Notes: generated by a model from the sequence alone, not told the origin. A stretch of DNA of 64,000 bases from Sphingobacterium populi (GCF_001586775.1 NZ_LQXS01000003.1:496001-560000), one strand, 5' to 3'. Shown: positions 9,391 through 18,667, counted from the stretch's first letter. Translations and numbers: made by a program.

Positions 9391-10002
9391 TTACTTTTTA
9401 TCTGCGTTTTTCTTCTTGTAATCTGCATTTAGACCATCTACCACTTGTTTTGTGATGTCTAACTTTGTGTCCGCATAAAGTACGCTAGGGTTTTTCTGCG
9501 AATACGTCAACACCAAAGTGTAGCCGTGCTCGCTAGCGTGTTTTTTCAAATATTCTGTGATGGCTGTATAAACATTTCCAAATTCAGTCGCCTCATCCTG
9601 CGCCAAAGAAGAAGAAGCGTTCTGGTCTAGTCTTCCAAGCTCATCCTGCTTACGTGCCAAGCGCTCTTCGGTAGCCTGACGCTCCGATGCACTCATTGTA
9701 TTCATTTTTTGCTGGTAATCTGCTACTTCACGTTGAAATGCTTGGCCTTTAGACTGCAAGTCAGTTTGTGCTTTCTTTACCTTTGCTTCCAGCTTCGTTC
9801 TGATCTCTTTGTAGTATTCGTATTTCTCAGCTAATGTGTCGGAGTTAACGTATACAATTTTCTCCGCGCTAGCCGTGGTAGAAGTTGCTACCGCGGTAGA
9901 GTCATTATTAGTAGTGTTAGCCTTATTATCCCCGTTTTGGTTACAAGAGGCAAGAAATGCGGCAGCGATTAGGGTCGTAGCCAATTTTGTCCATGTGTTC
10001 AT
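9391..10002 (-). CDS. OmpH/Skp-like periplasmic lipoprotein
   Basis: A 203-residue protein from the Met of MNTWTKLATTLIAAAFLASC, an SPII signal with lipobox LASC. A Thr/Ser/Asn-rich linker follows. Then comes an OmpH domain: a strand with EKIVYVNSDTL, a long coiled coil (about residues 60-140), and closing strands with YTLVLTYSQKNPSVLYADTKLDIT. Skp/OmpH proteins are periplasmic holdase chaperones for outer-membrane proteins; the lipid anchor is a common variation in Bacteroidota. An ATG 39 nt upstream exists but would place charged residues before the signal. Confidence 0.88.
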   Translation of the reverse strand: MNTWTKLATTLIAAAFLASCNQNGDNKANTTNNDSTAVATSTTASAEKIVYVNSDTLAEKYEYYKEIRTKLEAKVKKAQTDLQSKGQAFQREVADYQQKMNTMSASERQATEERLARKQDELGRLDQNASSSLAQDEATEFGNVYTAITEYLKKHASEHGYTLVLTYSQKNPSVLYADTKLDITKQVVDGLNADYKKKNADKK

Positions 10003-10112
10003 GCTAAGTTCAATTTTCAAATCAACAAGCAAACCTAACATAAAAAATGATAAAACACTAATCCTTCTGGTACTTTGGCGGCGAAAACCTTGTTTTGAGA
10101 CGATTTTTTACC

Positions 10113-10143
10113 TTGTCAATGTGCGCGATTTTTCGTATTTTTG
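10113..10143 (+). promoter_or_regulatory. Bacteroidota-type promoter for gyrB
   Basis: TTG at 10113-10115 and TATTTTTG at 10136-10143, with 20 nt between them. The second box ends 34 nt before the gyrB ATG. It fits the TTTG/TAnnTTTG consensus. Confidence 0.65.
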
Positions 10144-10177
10144 ATAGATAAAATCAAGAAGTCTTTAAGTATATTTC

Positions 10178-12136
10178 ATGAGCGAAGAAAATAAAAATGT
10201 GTCTACGTATTCCGCGGACAATATCCAGGTACTGGAAGGACTGGAGGCGGTACGTAAACGGCCATCCATGTATATTGGTGATACGGGAGTCAAAGGGTTG
10301 CACCACTTGGTTTATGAGGTCGTAGATAACTCTATCGATGAGGCAGTAGCCGGATATTGTACAGATATTCTGGTGACCATTCATGAAAACAATTCCATTT
10401 CGGTGCGTGATAATGGTCGGGGTATCCCAACCGGTATCAACAAAAAAGAAAACCGATCAGCTTTAGAGTTGGTCATGACCGTATTGCACGCCGGAGGTAA
10501 ATTTGATAAAGATACTTACAAAGTTTCCGGTGGTTTGCACGGGGTAGGTGTTTCCTGTGTGAATGCCCTATCTACCGATTTGCGTGCGGAAGTACACCGC
10601 GAAGGCAAAGTCTTTGTACAAGAATATAAGCAAGGGAAGCCGCAGTTTGATGTAAAAGAGATTGGCGAAAGCGATCGTACCGGTACTACCGTGACTTTCC
10701 AGCCAGATCCAGAAATTTTTACAATGACTACGGTGTACAATTATGACACATTGGCCAATCGTTTGCGCGAATTGTCCTTTTTGAATAAAGGTATCACACT
10801 CACTCTAGTAGACGAACGCGAAAGTATAGAAGGTGGAGCATTCCGTGAGGATGTATTTCTTTCGGAAGGTGGCTTGAGCGAGTTTGTGAAATATTTGGAT
10901 GGTACGCGCCAACCGTTGATTCCAGAGCCAATTCACGTAGAAGGTATCAAGCAAGGAATCCCGGTGGAGCTAGCGTTGCAATACAACGATACTTTCTCAG
11001 AGAATGTACATTCTTACGTCAACAATATCAATACGGTAGAAGGTGGTTCGCACGTGGCGGGATTCCGTCGTGGCCTCACGCGGACGCTGAAAAAATATGC
11101 CGACGAATCTGGTTTGTTGAAGAACTTGAAGGTTGAAATTACTGGAGATGACTTCCGCGAAGGTTTATCTGCTGTGATATCGGTAAAAGTAGCTGAACCT
11201 CAGTTCGAGGGGCAGACCAAAACCAAATTAGGAAACTCCGAAGTAATGGGTGCGGTAGATATGGCCGTTGGCGAAATCTTGAATACCTACCTAGAGGAAA
11301 ATCCTAAAGAAGCTAGAACAATTGTTCAAAAAGTCGTAATTGCAGCACAAGCACGTGCCGCAGCGCGTAAGGCGCGTGAACTTGTACAGCGCAAAACGGT
11401 GATGAGCGGCTCTGGATTGCCAGGTAAACTAGCCGACTGTTCGAGCAACGATCCATCGTTATGTGAGATCTTCTTTGTCGAGGGAGACTCGGCAGGTGGA
11501 ACCGCGAAGCAAGGTCGCGACCGGAAGTTTCAAGCCATCATGCCATTGCGTGGTAAGATCTTGAACGTAGAGAAAGCGATGGAACATAAGATCTACGAAA
11601 ACGAAGAGATCAAAAATATGTTTACTGCTTTGGGAGTCAGCATCGGTACAGAAGATGATCCAAAAGCACTTAATACCGCCAAACTACGGTACCACAAGAT
11701 TATCATCATGACCGATGCGGACGTCGATGGTAGCCACATTGCTACCTTGATCCTGACGTTCTATTTCCGTTACATGCGTGAGCTAGTTGAGCAAGGTTAT
11801 ATTTACATCGCAACGCCACCACTGTACTTGGTGAAAAAAGGAAAAGAAGGTGAATACGCATGGACGGAAGAACAACGCATTGCAGCGATCCAACGTCTAA
11901 AAGGAGCTGGCCGTGAAGACAGCGTACACGTACAACGGTACAAAGGTCTTGGAGAGATGAATGCGGAGCAGCTTTGGGAAACAACGATGAATCCAGAGTT
12001 ACGAACATTGCGCCAGGTTACAATCGAGAATGCCGCAGAATGTGATCGTGTTTTCTCTATGCTCATGGGCGATGAAGTAGCACCTAGACGTGAATTTATT
12101 GAGAAAAATGCGCGCTATGCGCGGATAGATATCTAA
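10178..12136 (+). CDS. gyrB: DNA gyrase subunit B
   Basis: The 652-residue ATPase and TOPRIM subunit of gyrase, which introduces negative supercoils with GyrA. Domains in order: GHKL ATPase (VVDNSIDEAVAG, GRGIPTG, then GGLHGVGVSCVNALS), transducer, TOPRIM with EGDSAGG (about 435) and DADVDGSHI (about 512), and the GyrB C-terminal segment with QRYKGLGEMNAEQLWETTM. Typical length for Bacteroidota GyrB. Single gene with its own promoter and terminator. Confidence 0.98.
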   Translation: MSEENKNVSTYSADNIQVLEGLEAVRKRPSMYIGDTGVKGLHHLVYEVVDNSIDEAVAGYCTDILVTIHENNSISVRDNGRGIPTGINKKENRSALELVMTVLHAGGKFDKDTYKVSGGLHGVGVSCVNALSTDLRAEVHREGKVFVQEYKQGKPQFDVKEIGESDRTGTTVTFQPDPEIFTMTTVYNYDTLANRLRELSFLNKGITLTLVDERESIEGGAFREDVFLSEGGLSEFVKYLDGTRQPLIPEPIHVEGIKQGIPVELALQYNDTFSENVHSYVNNINTVEGGSHVAGFRRGLTRTLKKYADESGLLKNLKVEITGDDFREGLSAVISVKVAEPQFEGQTKTKLGNSEVMGAVDMAVGEILNTYLEENPKEARTIVQKVVIAAQARAAARKARELVQRKTVMSGSGLPGKLADCSSNDPSLCEIFFVEGDSAGGTAKQGRDRKFQAIMPLRGKILNVEKAMEHKIYENEEIKNMFTALGVSIGTEDDPKALNTAKLRYHKIIIMTDADVDGSHIATLILTFYFRYMRELVEQGYIYIATPPLYLVKKGKEGEYAWTEEQRIAAIQRLKGAGREDSVHVQRYKGLGEMNAEQLWETTMNPELRTLRQVTIENAAECDRVFSMLMGDEVAPRREFIEKNARYARIDI

Positions 12137-12165
12137 GGAATCTTACTACTATAAAAGATTATCGG

Positions 12166-12220
12166 AGCTACTTTGTTAGGCGGTCTAAAAAGGCCAAAAC
12201 TAGCAAAGTAGCTTTTTTTT
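12166..12220 (+). terminator. Rho-independent terminator of gyrB
   Basis: AGCTACTTTG pairs with CAAAGTAGCT across a 28-nt loop that contains a smaller GGCC/GGTC-type hairpin, followed by eight T. It starts 30 nt after the gyrB stop. Confidence 0.8.
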
Positions 12221-12257
12221 ATGCCAGGTTGGTCAAATTTTTGAATGAATATATACT

Positions 12258-13346
12258 ATGAAATCTAAATTAAGAGTTTTAGTAGTGGGCTGTGGAAATA
12301 TGGGAGCATCCCATGCGCAAGCCTATCACCATATGGACGACTTTGAGATTGTCGGGTTAGTATCCAAAGGTCAGAGTAAAGAAACGTTGAATGTAAACCT
12401 GGGAGCAGATTATCCCTTATTTGGTGATTACTATTGGGCACTGTCTGAAACGAAGCCCGACGCAGTTTGTATTTCTACTTATCCAGATACTCACGAACCT
12501 TTTGCCATAGCGGCCTTTGAAGCCGGTGCACATGTATTTTTAGAAAAACCGATGGCAGATACCATTTCGGGTGCGCAACGCGTAATGGATGCTGCAATAA
12601 AGGCCGACAAGAAGCTCGTAATTGGTTATATCCTGCGCTATCATCCTTCGTGGATTCAATTCATTGCGCAAGCACGCGGCATGGGTACGCCATTAGTGAT
12701 GCGGATGAATCTAAATCAGCAAAGCCAAGGTTATATGTGGGATGTACATCGTAATTTAATGAAAACAATCAGTCCGATCGTAGATTGTGGTGTGCATTAC
12801 ATCGACGTGATGTGCCAAATGACGGATGCCAAACCAGTGCAAGTATCAGCTATTGGCGCACGCTTGACAGATGATGTGTCAACGGATAATTATAATTACG
12901 GACAATTGCAGATTCGATTTGATGATGGTAGCGTCGGATGGTACGAAGCAGGTTGGGGACCAATGATTAGCGAAACCGCTTTTTTTGTAAAGGACGTGTT
13001 TGGTCCTAAAGGCAGCGTATCGATCGTAGCCAAAGAAGCTTCTTCTTCCGGCAAATCACATTCCGTCGATGCACATACCAAAACAGAATCGATACGTGTG
13101 CACCACGCAGCGATCAACGCGGATAATCAATTTTTACGCGAAGACGAATACATTGATCTACAAGATGAGCCAGATCACCAAGAGTTATGTAACCGCGAAC
13201 AGCAATACTTTTTGCGTGCCATACAAGAGAACTTGGATTTGACAAGAGAAATGCAAGACGCCTTTAATAGCTTACGTATTGCAATGGCATGTGATGAATC
13301 GGTAAAAACCGGAGAGATTGTTCGCCTGTCAAAAGGAGATGACTAA
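12258..13346 (+). CDS. Gfo/Idh/MocA-family oxidoreductase
   Basis: A 362-residue NAD(P)-dependent dehydrogenase. The N-terminal Rossmann fold has GCGNMGASH (11-19). The family EKP motif is in FLEKPMAD (EKP 96-98), and the C-terminal alpha/beta domain holds DCGVHYIDVM, the expected active-site His/Asp region. Substrates in this family are sugars, inositols or their derivatives. A TIM-barrel isomerase-like gene at 4235 is a plausible functional partner but is 7 kb away. Cytosolic, single gene. Confidence 0.9.
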   Translation: MKSKLRVLVVGCGNMGASHAQAYHHMDDFEIVGLVSKGQSKETLNVNLGADYPLFGDYYWALSETKPDAVCISTYPDTHEPFAIAAFEAGAHVFLEKPMADTISGAQRVMDAAIKADKKLVIGYILRYHPSWIQFIAQARGMGTPLVMRMNLNQQSQGYMWDVHRNLMKTISPIVDCGVHYIDVMCQMTDAKPVQVSAIGARLTDDVSTDNYNYGQLQIRFDDGSVGWYEAGWGPMISETAFFVKDVFGPKGSVSIVAKEASSSGKSHSVDAHTKTESIRVHHAAINADNQFLREDEYIDLQDEPDHQELCNREQQYFLRAIQENLDLTREMQDAFNSLRIAMACDESVKTGEIVRLSKGDD

Positions 13347-13356
13347 CACGATACGA

Positions 13357-13388
13357 AAAAGGCTGATTCCGGTAGAAATCAGCCTTTT
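13357..13388. terminator. Bidirectional terminator, oxidoreductase/rplS
   Basis: AAAAGGCTGATT and AATCAGCCTTTT form a 12-bp stem with an 8-nt loop between two convergent genes. A/T flanks on both sides allow termination in either direction. Confidence 0.8.
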
Positions 13389-13446
13389 GAATATATTCGC
13401 ATAGTGTAGCCAACCTACCGCAGGGTAGGCAAAAGGTACAATCTAA

Positions 13447-13794
13447 TTATACACGTCTTGATTTAATACGAGCCGCTTTACCAGTAAGTCCACGTAGGTA
13501 GAACAATTTTGCTCTACGCACTTTACCGTAGCTGTTCACTACAATTTTATCAATGTTAGGCGAGTTTACAGGGAAAATACGCTCTACACCAATACTATTA
13601 GATATCTTACGTACTGTGAATGTTGCGTTAGCACCTTCGCTGTTCAATTGAATAACTACGCCTTGGTATACCTGCACACGCTCTTTATTTCCTTCGCGGA
13701 TTTTATAATGAACGCTAATGGTATCTCCGGCTTTGAAAGCGGGGATTTCATTTTTCGCTACCGCTTGTTCTTCTACAAATTTTACTAAATCCAT
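13447..13794 (-). CDS. rplS: 50S ribosomal protein L19
   Basis: A 115-residue L19: a [21 protein letters not shown] beta-barrel segment, then [11 protein letters not shown] and the basic C-terminus [20 protein letters not shown]. It sits at the 30S-50S interface. Here it is transcribed alone, without the trmD-rimM neighbours found in many bacteria. Start and length are normal. Confidence 0.97.
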   Translation of the reverse strand: MDLVKFVEEQAVAKNEIPAFKAGDTISVHYKIREGNKERVQVYQGVVIQLNSEGANATFTVRKISNSIGVERIFPVNSPNIDKIVVNSYGKVRRAKLFYLRGLTGKAARIKSRRV

Positions 13795-14013
13795 GATTTC
13801 GAGTAATTATATTACGATTTTGTCCTGTGAAAATCGGAATGCAATATTACGGACAATTTCTCACATTTTGAAATATATTTTAAAAATGTCTAGACACATC
13901 TCTTATTCTGCAACGACATACTGCTGCATATAGAATTAATAGGACTGTTTTTGTAAAGTGAAAAAATAATATCCATTAAATCAATGAATTAGTAGAATCT
14001 TTTGCTTGAGGTA

Positions 14014-14043
14014 TTGACAAGAATAAAAATCGCCGTATATTTG
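14014..14043 (+). promoter_or_regulatory. Bacteroidota-type promoter for tRNA-Pro
   Basis: TTG (14014-14016) and TATATTTG (14036-14043), spaced 19 nt, about 30 nt before the tRNA 5' end. Confidence 0.7.
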
Positions 14044-14072
14044 TGCCACACAAACGAAGAAACATTCGTTTT

Positions 14073-14146
14073 CGGGGTGTAGCGTAGCCCGGTATCGCGC
14101 CACATTTGGGATGTGGAGGTCGTAGGTTCGAATCCTGCCACCCCGA
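14073..14146 (+). tRNA. tRNA-Pro (anticodon TGG)
   Basis: The 7-bp acceptor stem CGGGGTG/CACCCCG closes a 74-nt cloverleaf. The anticodon arm is CCACA-TTTGGGA-TGTGG, with anticodon TGG. The T-arm is GTAGGTTCGAATCCTGC. The elements are clear by eye. It sits at the boundary between core genes and an accessory stretch, a common integration point. Confidence 0.96.
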
Positions 14147-14147
14147 C

Positions 14148-14180
14148 AAAAAAGCTCTAACGAAAGTTAGGGCTTTTTTT
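14148..14180 (+). terminator. Rho-independent terminator of tRNA-Pro
   Basis: AAAAAAGCTCTAAC, a GAAA tetraloop, then GTTAGGGCTTTTTTT, immediately after the tRNA. Confidence 0.9.
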
Positions 14181-14498
14181 GTTTTTGTGGTTGTCGCCTT
14201 CCATATTTACAGAACTATTAAATAACAGGATCTGTTTCGCTATTCATAATCTTTCCATTTATTAAGGTATTATATAATAGTGTATTAGATAGTATAGGTT
14301 GTTTGTAATGCGTAATTCGTCTATAGAAATGGATTTGTGGATATTTTGGTATATTAGTTTCGTGAAAAAGAACGGGCGTCACTGTATTCAATGAAACGCA
14401 AAAAATTAACCAAAAAAAAACACCAAAATGGCTAGACCAAATATAACAATTAATAGAAAGGGTTTTCCAAAATCCGGGCTTAAGTTATTCAATTGATC
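14181..14498. other. Gene-less AT-rich stretch after tRNA-Pro
   Basis: About 320 nt with no supportable gene. It contains two tiny reading frames (MKRKKLTKKKHQNG from 14391 and MARPNITINRKGFPKSGLK from about 14428) around a nine-A run. They may be remnants of a lysine-rich protein, but I recognise neither. A TTTG...TAGTTTCG pair at about 14331-14371 resembles a weak promoter. Confidence 0.4.
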
Positions 14499-14550
14499 TT
14501 TTGTGCGCCAAAACCCACCGAACGCAAAGCCCGAAACCGTTACCTACCAT
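14499..14550 (+). repeat. attC-like half-repeat, left boundary of a one-gene cassette
   Basis: A stretch with CGCCAA, then GCAAAGCCCGAAACCGTTACC, ends 23 nt before the ATG of the next gene. Its elements are inverted relative to those found right at that gene's stop (15510-15565): CCGAAACCGTTA pairs with TAACAGCGGTTTGG apart from small bulges, and CGCCAA pairs with TTGGCG. Bulged imperfect dyads at gene boundaries recall integron attC sites or Bacteroidota cassette-like repeats. No integrase gene is in the window. Confidence 0.45.
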
Positions 14551-14573
14551 TTTAACGAACATCATAGCAGACA

Positions 14574-15512
14574 ATGAAAGAAATATTGAAAGACCGAAGT
14601 TTCCAACTATCAATTATCCTGACACTCATTTTTCTTGGGACTGGAATCGCATTTTTGCTTTTTGGACTTGCAGGCTACAGTTGGGTAATTTTTATTCTTT
14701 TACCAATTGTTTTGGGAGTTGCTTTAGGAGCAATGCCCAACAAAAAATACATTCTTTGGGGAGCATTGATTACAACCGCGATCGTTCTTATCTGCTTGGT
14801 GTTTCCTGGCCTTTCGGGAATGTTGTGTATCGTAATGACGCTTCCAATTGTTGTTCCTTTGATTTTCTTAGGTTATGTCATTACACATTTAATGAGACGA
14901 TATAGGCAAATTAAAGACACAAATAGACTTTCAGTTTTGCTTTTACCTCTAATACCATTTCTTATTGCAGCACCGGCAGAAACTTATCTAAAAGCAGACA
15001 AAGAAGTAATAAATGAAGTAAGAACAGAGCAAATCTTTGACTACACGCCCGAACAAGTGTACGACGCCATTAAATCGGTTGACACCTTAGATGCTGAGAA
15101 ACCATATTTAATGTATTTTGACCTTCCTGTTCCAATAAAGTGTGATTTGGAGAAAGAAGAAGTTGGTGGACTTAGGACTTGTTATTTCAAAGCAGGAAAG
15201 TCAAGCACGCACGATTTTGGTAGCGGGACAATCGTTGAGAAAATTACTGAGCTTGAACGGGGTAAAGTTTTAAAAATGGACGTAATTGACTACAAACTTG
15301 TGGGACGAAATTGGCTTGGCTTCAAAGAGGCCATTTACTATTTTGACCAGGTTGGTGACAACCAATGTAAAATGACGAGAATTACAACTTACACGTCTGT
15401 TTTGACACCAAGATTTTATTGGAAACCACTAGAAGAACTTGGCATACAACAAGAACATGACTATGTGTTTAGTAACTTGACCAATGACCTTGAAAAGAAA
15501 TACGGCAAGTAA
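14574..15512 (+). CDS. Membrane protein with C-terminal SRPBCC-like domain
   Basis: 312 residues. The first about 140 hold four hydrophobic segments (around 12-32, 36-54, 60-80 and 84-105, plus a hydrophobic stretch near 122-133). The rest resembles an SRPBCC/polyketide-cyclase fold, with EQIFDYTPEQVYDAIKSVDT at the start and GRNWLGFKEAIYYFDQ later. Such domains bind hydrophobic ligands. I know no named function. The stop codon TAA is itself the first three bases of the right-hand attC-like repeat, so gene and repeat look like a unit. A transferred cassette is an inference. Confidence 0.7.
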   Translation: MKEILKDRSFQLSIILTLIFLGTGIAFLLFGLAGYSWVIFILLPIVLGVALGAMPNKKYILWGALITTAIVLICLVFPGLSGMLCIVMTLPIVVPLIFLGYVITHLMRRYRQIKDTNRLSVLLLPLIPFLIAAPAETYLKADKEVINEVRTEQIFDYTPEQVYDAIKSVDTLDAEKPYLMYFDLPVPIKCDLEKEEVGGLRTCYFKAGKSSTHDFGSGTIVEKITELERGKVLKMDVIDYKLVGRNWLGFKEAIYYFDQVGDNQCKMTRITTYTSVLTPRFYWKPLEELGIQQEHDYVFSNLTNDLEKKYGK

Positions 15513-15565
15513 CAGCGGTTTGGCATATTGGCGGATTCAGTGGTAAACCAAGCTTTGGGCTTCTA
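15510..15565 (+). repeat. attC-like half-repeat, right boundary of the cassette
   Basis: TAACAGCGGTTTGG, then TTGGCGG, then AAGCTTTGGGCTTC, starting at the stop codon of the preceding gene. It is partly complementary to 14499-14550. In a circularised or tandem arrangement the two halves would form one long imperfect hairpin, as in cassette recombination sites. Confidence 0.45.
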
Positions 15566-15747
15566 TCAAAGTTTGTTTAAGGTCATTAATTATTTATTTC
15601 CAGTGATATAGGCTCAATTTAATATCTGTAGATATATATCTCTAAAACTTTGTAATTTTTGAGAATTGTGTGTTCTCTTACTTATACTTATATGATATTG
15701 AGGTGTTTTGCTCTATTTTTCCTAGATTTATGATAAAACTATTGTAA

Positions 15748-16461
15748 GTGACACAAAAAATTATTGGCCTATCTGACGTTTCAAAGATCAGTCACCAAAT
15801 GGTAGCGATACCAAGTGGAATAATTGAGTTGCGTGACGACAGAACAAAGCAAAAATGGAATGTCTGTATTGAACCCTTTTTGCTCGCAAAATTTCCTGTA
15901 ACCCAAGATGTGTATTTAGAAGTTATTAATGAAAATCCAAGCACGATCAAAGGTGACAGACATCCCGTTGAAACGGTTACTTGGAAGGATGCTATACTAT
16001 TTTGTAATAAGCTATCAATCCAATCGCGACTGGAACCTTGCTATGCAATAGCAGCGCAAAATGACGATATTACATTTGATAAAACAGCAAATGGATTTCG
16101 CTTGCCTACTGAAGCCGAATGGGAATATGCGTGCAAGGCCGCGACAACAGGGATTAGATATGGAGATATCAATAGCATTGCGTGGTTTAAAGACAATTCA
16201 TCAAAAACAACCCATATCGTGGGACAGAAAGAACCAAATGCCTGGGGGCTTTATGATATGCTAGGCAACGTGTGGGAATGGTGCTCTGATATTTATGACG
16301 AAACAGTTTACGGCTCATATCGAATTTTTAGAGGTGGCGGTTGGGCTGATGAAGAACGCGGCGTTATGGCGACCAATCGAAGAAGAAGTCATCCTTTAAA
16401 GTTTAAAATAGACGACCTAGGATTCAGAATTGCTAGAAACCAGACCGACCGAAATAGGTAG
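15748..16461 (+). CDS. Formylglycine-generating-enzyme-like (SUMF1/EgtB/PvdO fold) protein
   Basis: A 237-residue FGE-sulfatase-fold protein read from a GTG start. Motifs: FPVTQDVYLEV near the N-terminus, HPVETVTWKDAILFCNKLS, GFRLPTEAEWEYACKA, NAWGLYDMLGNVWEWCSD, then RIFRGGGWADE and a terminal GFRIAR. Genuine FGEs use two Cys near the C-terminus; here that stretch reads NRRRSHP with no Cys, so sulfatase activation is unlikely. No signal peptide. The fold also serves as a scaffold in other enzymes, and the true role is unknown. It precedes the GNAT gene by 18 nt, probably one transcript. Confidence 0.85.
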   Translation: MTQKIIGLSDVSKISHQMVAIPSGIIELRDDRTKQKWNVCIEPFLLAKFPVTQDVYLEVINENPSTIKGDRHPVETVTWKDAILFCNKLSIQSRLEPCYAIAAQNDDITFDKTANGFRLPTEAEWEYACKAATTGIRYGDINSIAWFKDNSSKTTHIVGQKEPNAWGLYDMLGNVWEWCSDIYDETVYGSYRIFRGGGWADEERGVMATNRRRSHPLKFKIDDLGFRIARNQTDRNR

Positions 16462-16479
16462 ATCATTTTAAAGAGCGTA

Positions 16480-17331
16480 ATGCAAAGAATAGCAACACTT
16501 GAAAATACAACAACCGAAGTAATAGCAGAAGCGTTTAATACTGCGTTTTCGGATTATTTTTTTCCAATAAAACTGACTAAGGAGCAGCTTGAAAGTAGAT
16601 TTCTGAGTGAAGGTGGGAGATTAGATTTGTCGGTTGGTGTATTTGATAACGACAAGCTGATTGCATTTATCTTACATTTTGTTGATTGCTCGGACATAAA
16701 AATAGTAAGCTATAACGGCGGGACAGGCGTGGTACCAAGCTCCAGAGGTAACCGTCTGACTTCGAAAATGTATGACCACATATTACCGAGATTAAAAGAA
16801 AATAAAATTGAAAAAATGGTTTTGGAGGTATTAACAGTAAATGTACCCGCCATAAAAATATATGAAAAGCACGGTTTCCGTATCACCAGAGAACTCCTAT
16901 GCTTTAAGGGAAAACTTAAATTTGCACACGCAAATAATAATAAAGATGGGTACAAAATAAGCGAACTTCATGATTTGGATTGGCCTTTGCTGCAAAATTT
17001 CTGGGATTACGCGCCAACTTGGCAAAACTCGATAGCTACCGTGAGTCGCTTACACGAACAAATTAAAACCTATGGGATACTAAAAGATGGCAAAATACTA
17101 GGTTATATTGTTTATAACCCGCTCATGAAAAGGATACACCAGTTGGCGATCGATAAAAATTATCGGAATATCGGTATGGGAAGCCTCTTACTACATGCAG
17201 TTTTTAAGATGGAAAAGGACGAGATTACTTTTGGAAATATTGACGCAAGATCGGATGGGTTTAGCCATTTTCTCGAAAGCAGAGGAATGAAAAACTATAC
17301 CAATCAATATGAAATGGAACGTGAATTATAG
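16480..17331 (+). CDS. Tandem GNAT-family N-acetyltransferase
   Basis: 283 residues with two GNAT-like halves. The N-terminal half carries the acyl-CoA loop [17 protein letters not shown] and the closing [13 protein letters not shown]. The C-terminal half carries [18 protein letters not shown] and a shorter end. Two-domain GNATs acetylate small molecules, antibiotics or proteins; the substrate cannot be read here. It follows the FGE-like gene by 18 nt. Confidence 0.85.
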   Translation: MQRIATLENTTTEVIAEAFNTAFSDYFFPIKLTKEQLESRFLSEGGRLDLSVGVFDNDKLIAFILHFVDCSDIKIVSYNGGTGVVPSSRGNRLTSKMYDHILPRLKENKIEKMVLEVLTVNVPAIKIYEKHGFRITRELLCFKGKLKFAHANNNKDGYKISELHDLDWPLLQNFWDYAPTWQNSIATVSRLHEQIKTYGILKDGKILGYIVYNPLMKRIHQLAIDKNYRNIGMGSLLLHAVFKMEKDEITFGNIDARSDGFSHFLESRGMKNYTNQYEMEREL

Positions 17332-17419
17332 AATATAAGGACATTACAGCATAGCCCACTCGTGGCTGAAGAGGTGTTGGTGGCTTTAGCGTAAGACTGT
17401 GCTATTAGATATAAAATGG

Positions 17420-17986
17420 ATGGACGCACTAAGAAAATATTTCCAGAATTTTGTAGCAATTACGGATGAAGAATTTGAACTTTTTTATTCCAAACTTATT
17501 CCATCGCATTTCGCAAAAAAATCTATCATACTGCAAAAGGGAGAAGTTGAAAATTACCTGTCATTCATCGAAAAAGGAACGGTTAGATTCAATATTCCAA
17601 AGATTGATCATGATTTGACCTTCGGATTTGCTTTTGAGAATTCTTTTGTCAGTGCTTACGATTCTTTTTTGACACAACTTCCTGCAACCTACAATATAGA
17701 AAGCATTAACGAGACAATCTTATGGAGGATTTCCTATCAAGATTTGGAGGCGATCTATCAGAAAACACAAATTGGCGACCGTATCGGAAGAAAAGTGGCA
17801 GAAACAATATATTTAAAAAAGATGAAACGAGAGATTTCTCTTTTAGAGGATACCGCCAGTACGCGATATTTGGATCTGCTAAGAGAACAACCCGAGTTGG
17901 TACGAAATATTCCGCTGAAATACCTAGCTTCCTACATTGGGATTCGTCCACAATCATTGAGCCGCATTAGGAGGACAATTTTTTAA
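17420..17986 (+). CDS. Crp/Fnr-family transcriptional regulator
   Basis: About 188 residues from the ATG of MDALRKYFQNF (an upstream in-frame GTG at 17399 would add seven residues). The N-terminal cyclic-nucleotide-binding-like barrel includes KKSIILQKGEVENYLSFIEKG. The C-terminal winged helix has IPLKYLASYIGIRPQSLSRIRR. Bacteroidota carry many such regulators, and most have no known ligand. It sits 51 nt before a DoxX-like membrane protein, a pairing that suggests it controls that gene. Confidence 0.88.
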   Translation: MDALRKYFQNFVAITDEEFELFYSKLIPSHFAKKSIILQKGEVENYLSFIEKGTVRFNIPKIDHDLTFGFAFENSFVSAYDSFLTQLPATYNIESINETILWRISYQDLEAIYQKTQIGDRIGRKVAETIYLKKMKREISLLEDTASTRYLDLLREQPELVRNIPLKYLASYIGIRPQSLSRIRRTIF

Positions 17987-18037
17987 CAATTGTTCATTGA
18001 TCTGCCGTGCTGAGCCAGCTATTTTTGCAAATAAAAG

Positions 18038-18487
18038 ATGAAACCATTATTCGTTTTATGTATTGCATTCATCGTTAGTTTGATTATCAACAAACTTTTT
18101 AGTTCGCATGTAAATGTCAAGCTTTCTGGGAAGATAGCGCTAGCTGCCATGCTCGTGTTTACATCTTTAGGACATTTTATCTTCACCAAAGGAATGATTT
18201 TAATGCTACCCAATTTTATTCCTTATAAGGCAGAAATCATTTACGCAACTGGATTAGTGGAAATTTTGGCTGCGGTAGGCATCTTTATTCCCTTCACTAG
18301 ATCGGTAACAGGCGTATTACTTATTATATTTTTTGTACTGATACTTCCATCCAATATATATGCTTCGATTAGGCATTTGAATTATGAAACTGCGAGCTTC
18401 GATGGAAATGGAGTAGCCTACCTCTGGTTTCGCATACCTTTTCAACTTTTGCTGATCGCTTGGACTTATTTCTTTGTGCTCAAATAA
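18038..18487 (+). CDS. DoxX-like small membrane protein
   Basis: 149 residues with about four hydrophobic helices: 1-20, 30-50 (GKIALAAMLVFTSLGHFIF), 63-100 and 128-148. It matches the DoxX/DoxX-like family, including the charge pattern EIIYATGLVEILAAVGI and the HLNYET loop. The biochemical role of most DoxX-like proteins is unclear; redox or quinone-linked functions are proposed for some. Downstream partner of the Crp-type regulator. Confidence 0.75.
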   Translation: MKPLFVLCIAFIVSLIINKLFSSHVNVKLSGKIALAAMLVFTSLGHFIFTKGMILMLPNFIPYKAEIIYATGLVEILAAVGIFIPFTRSVTGVLLIIFFVLILPSNIYASIRHLNYETASFDGNGVAYLWFRIPFQLLLIAWTYFFVLK

Positions 18488-18667
18488 AATCTTGCGATAG
18501 CTAGGAAACATGCAAAAGAATGGGATCGGATGTAGTTTTGAAAAGCACGATTGGTAGTAGGTTAATTCTACAATAGGATAGCTTAATTAGTTGGTTATAA
18601 AGTCTGCGCAAAACTTTTGTATATTAGTTTTGAATATTTTTTTGAACTCCTACTCCCTGACATTATT

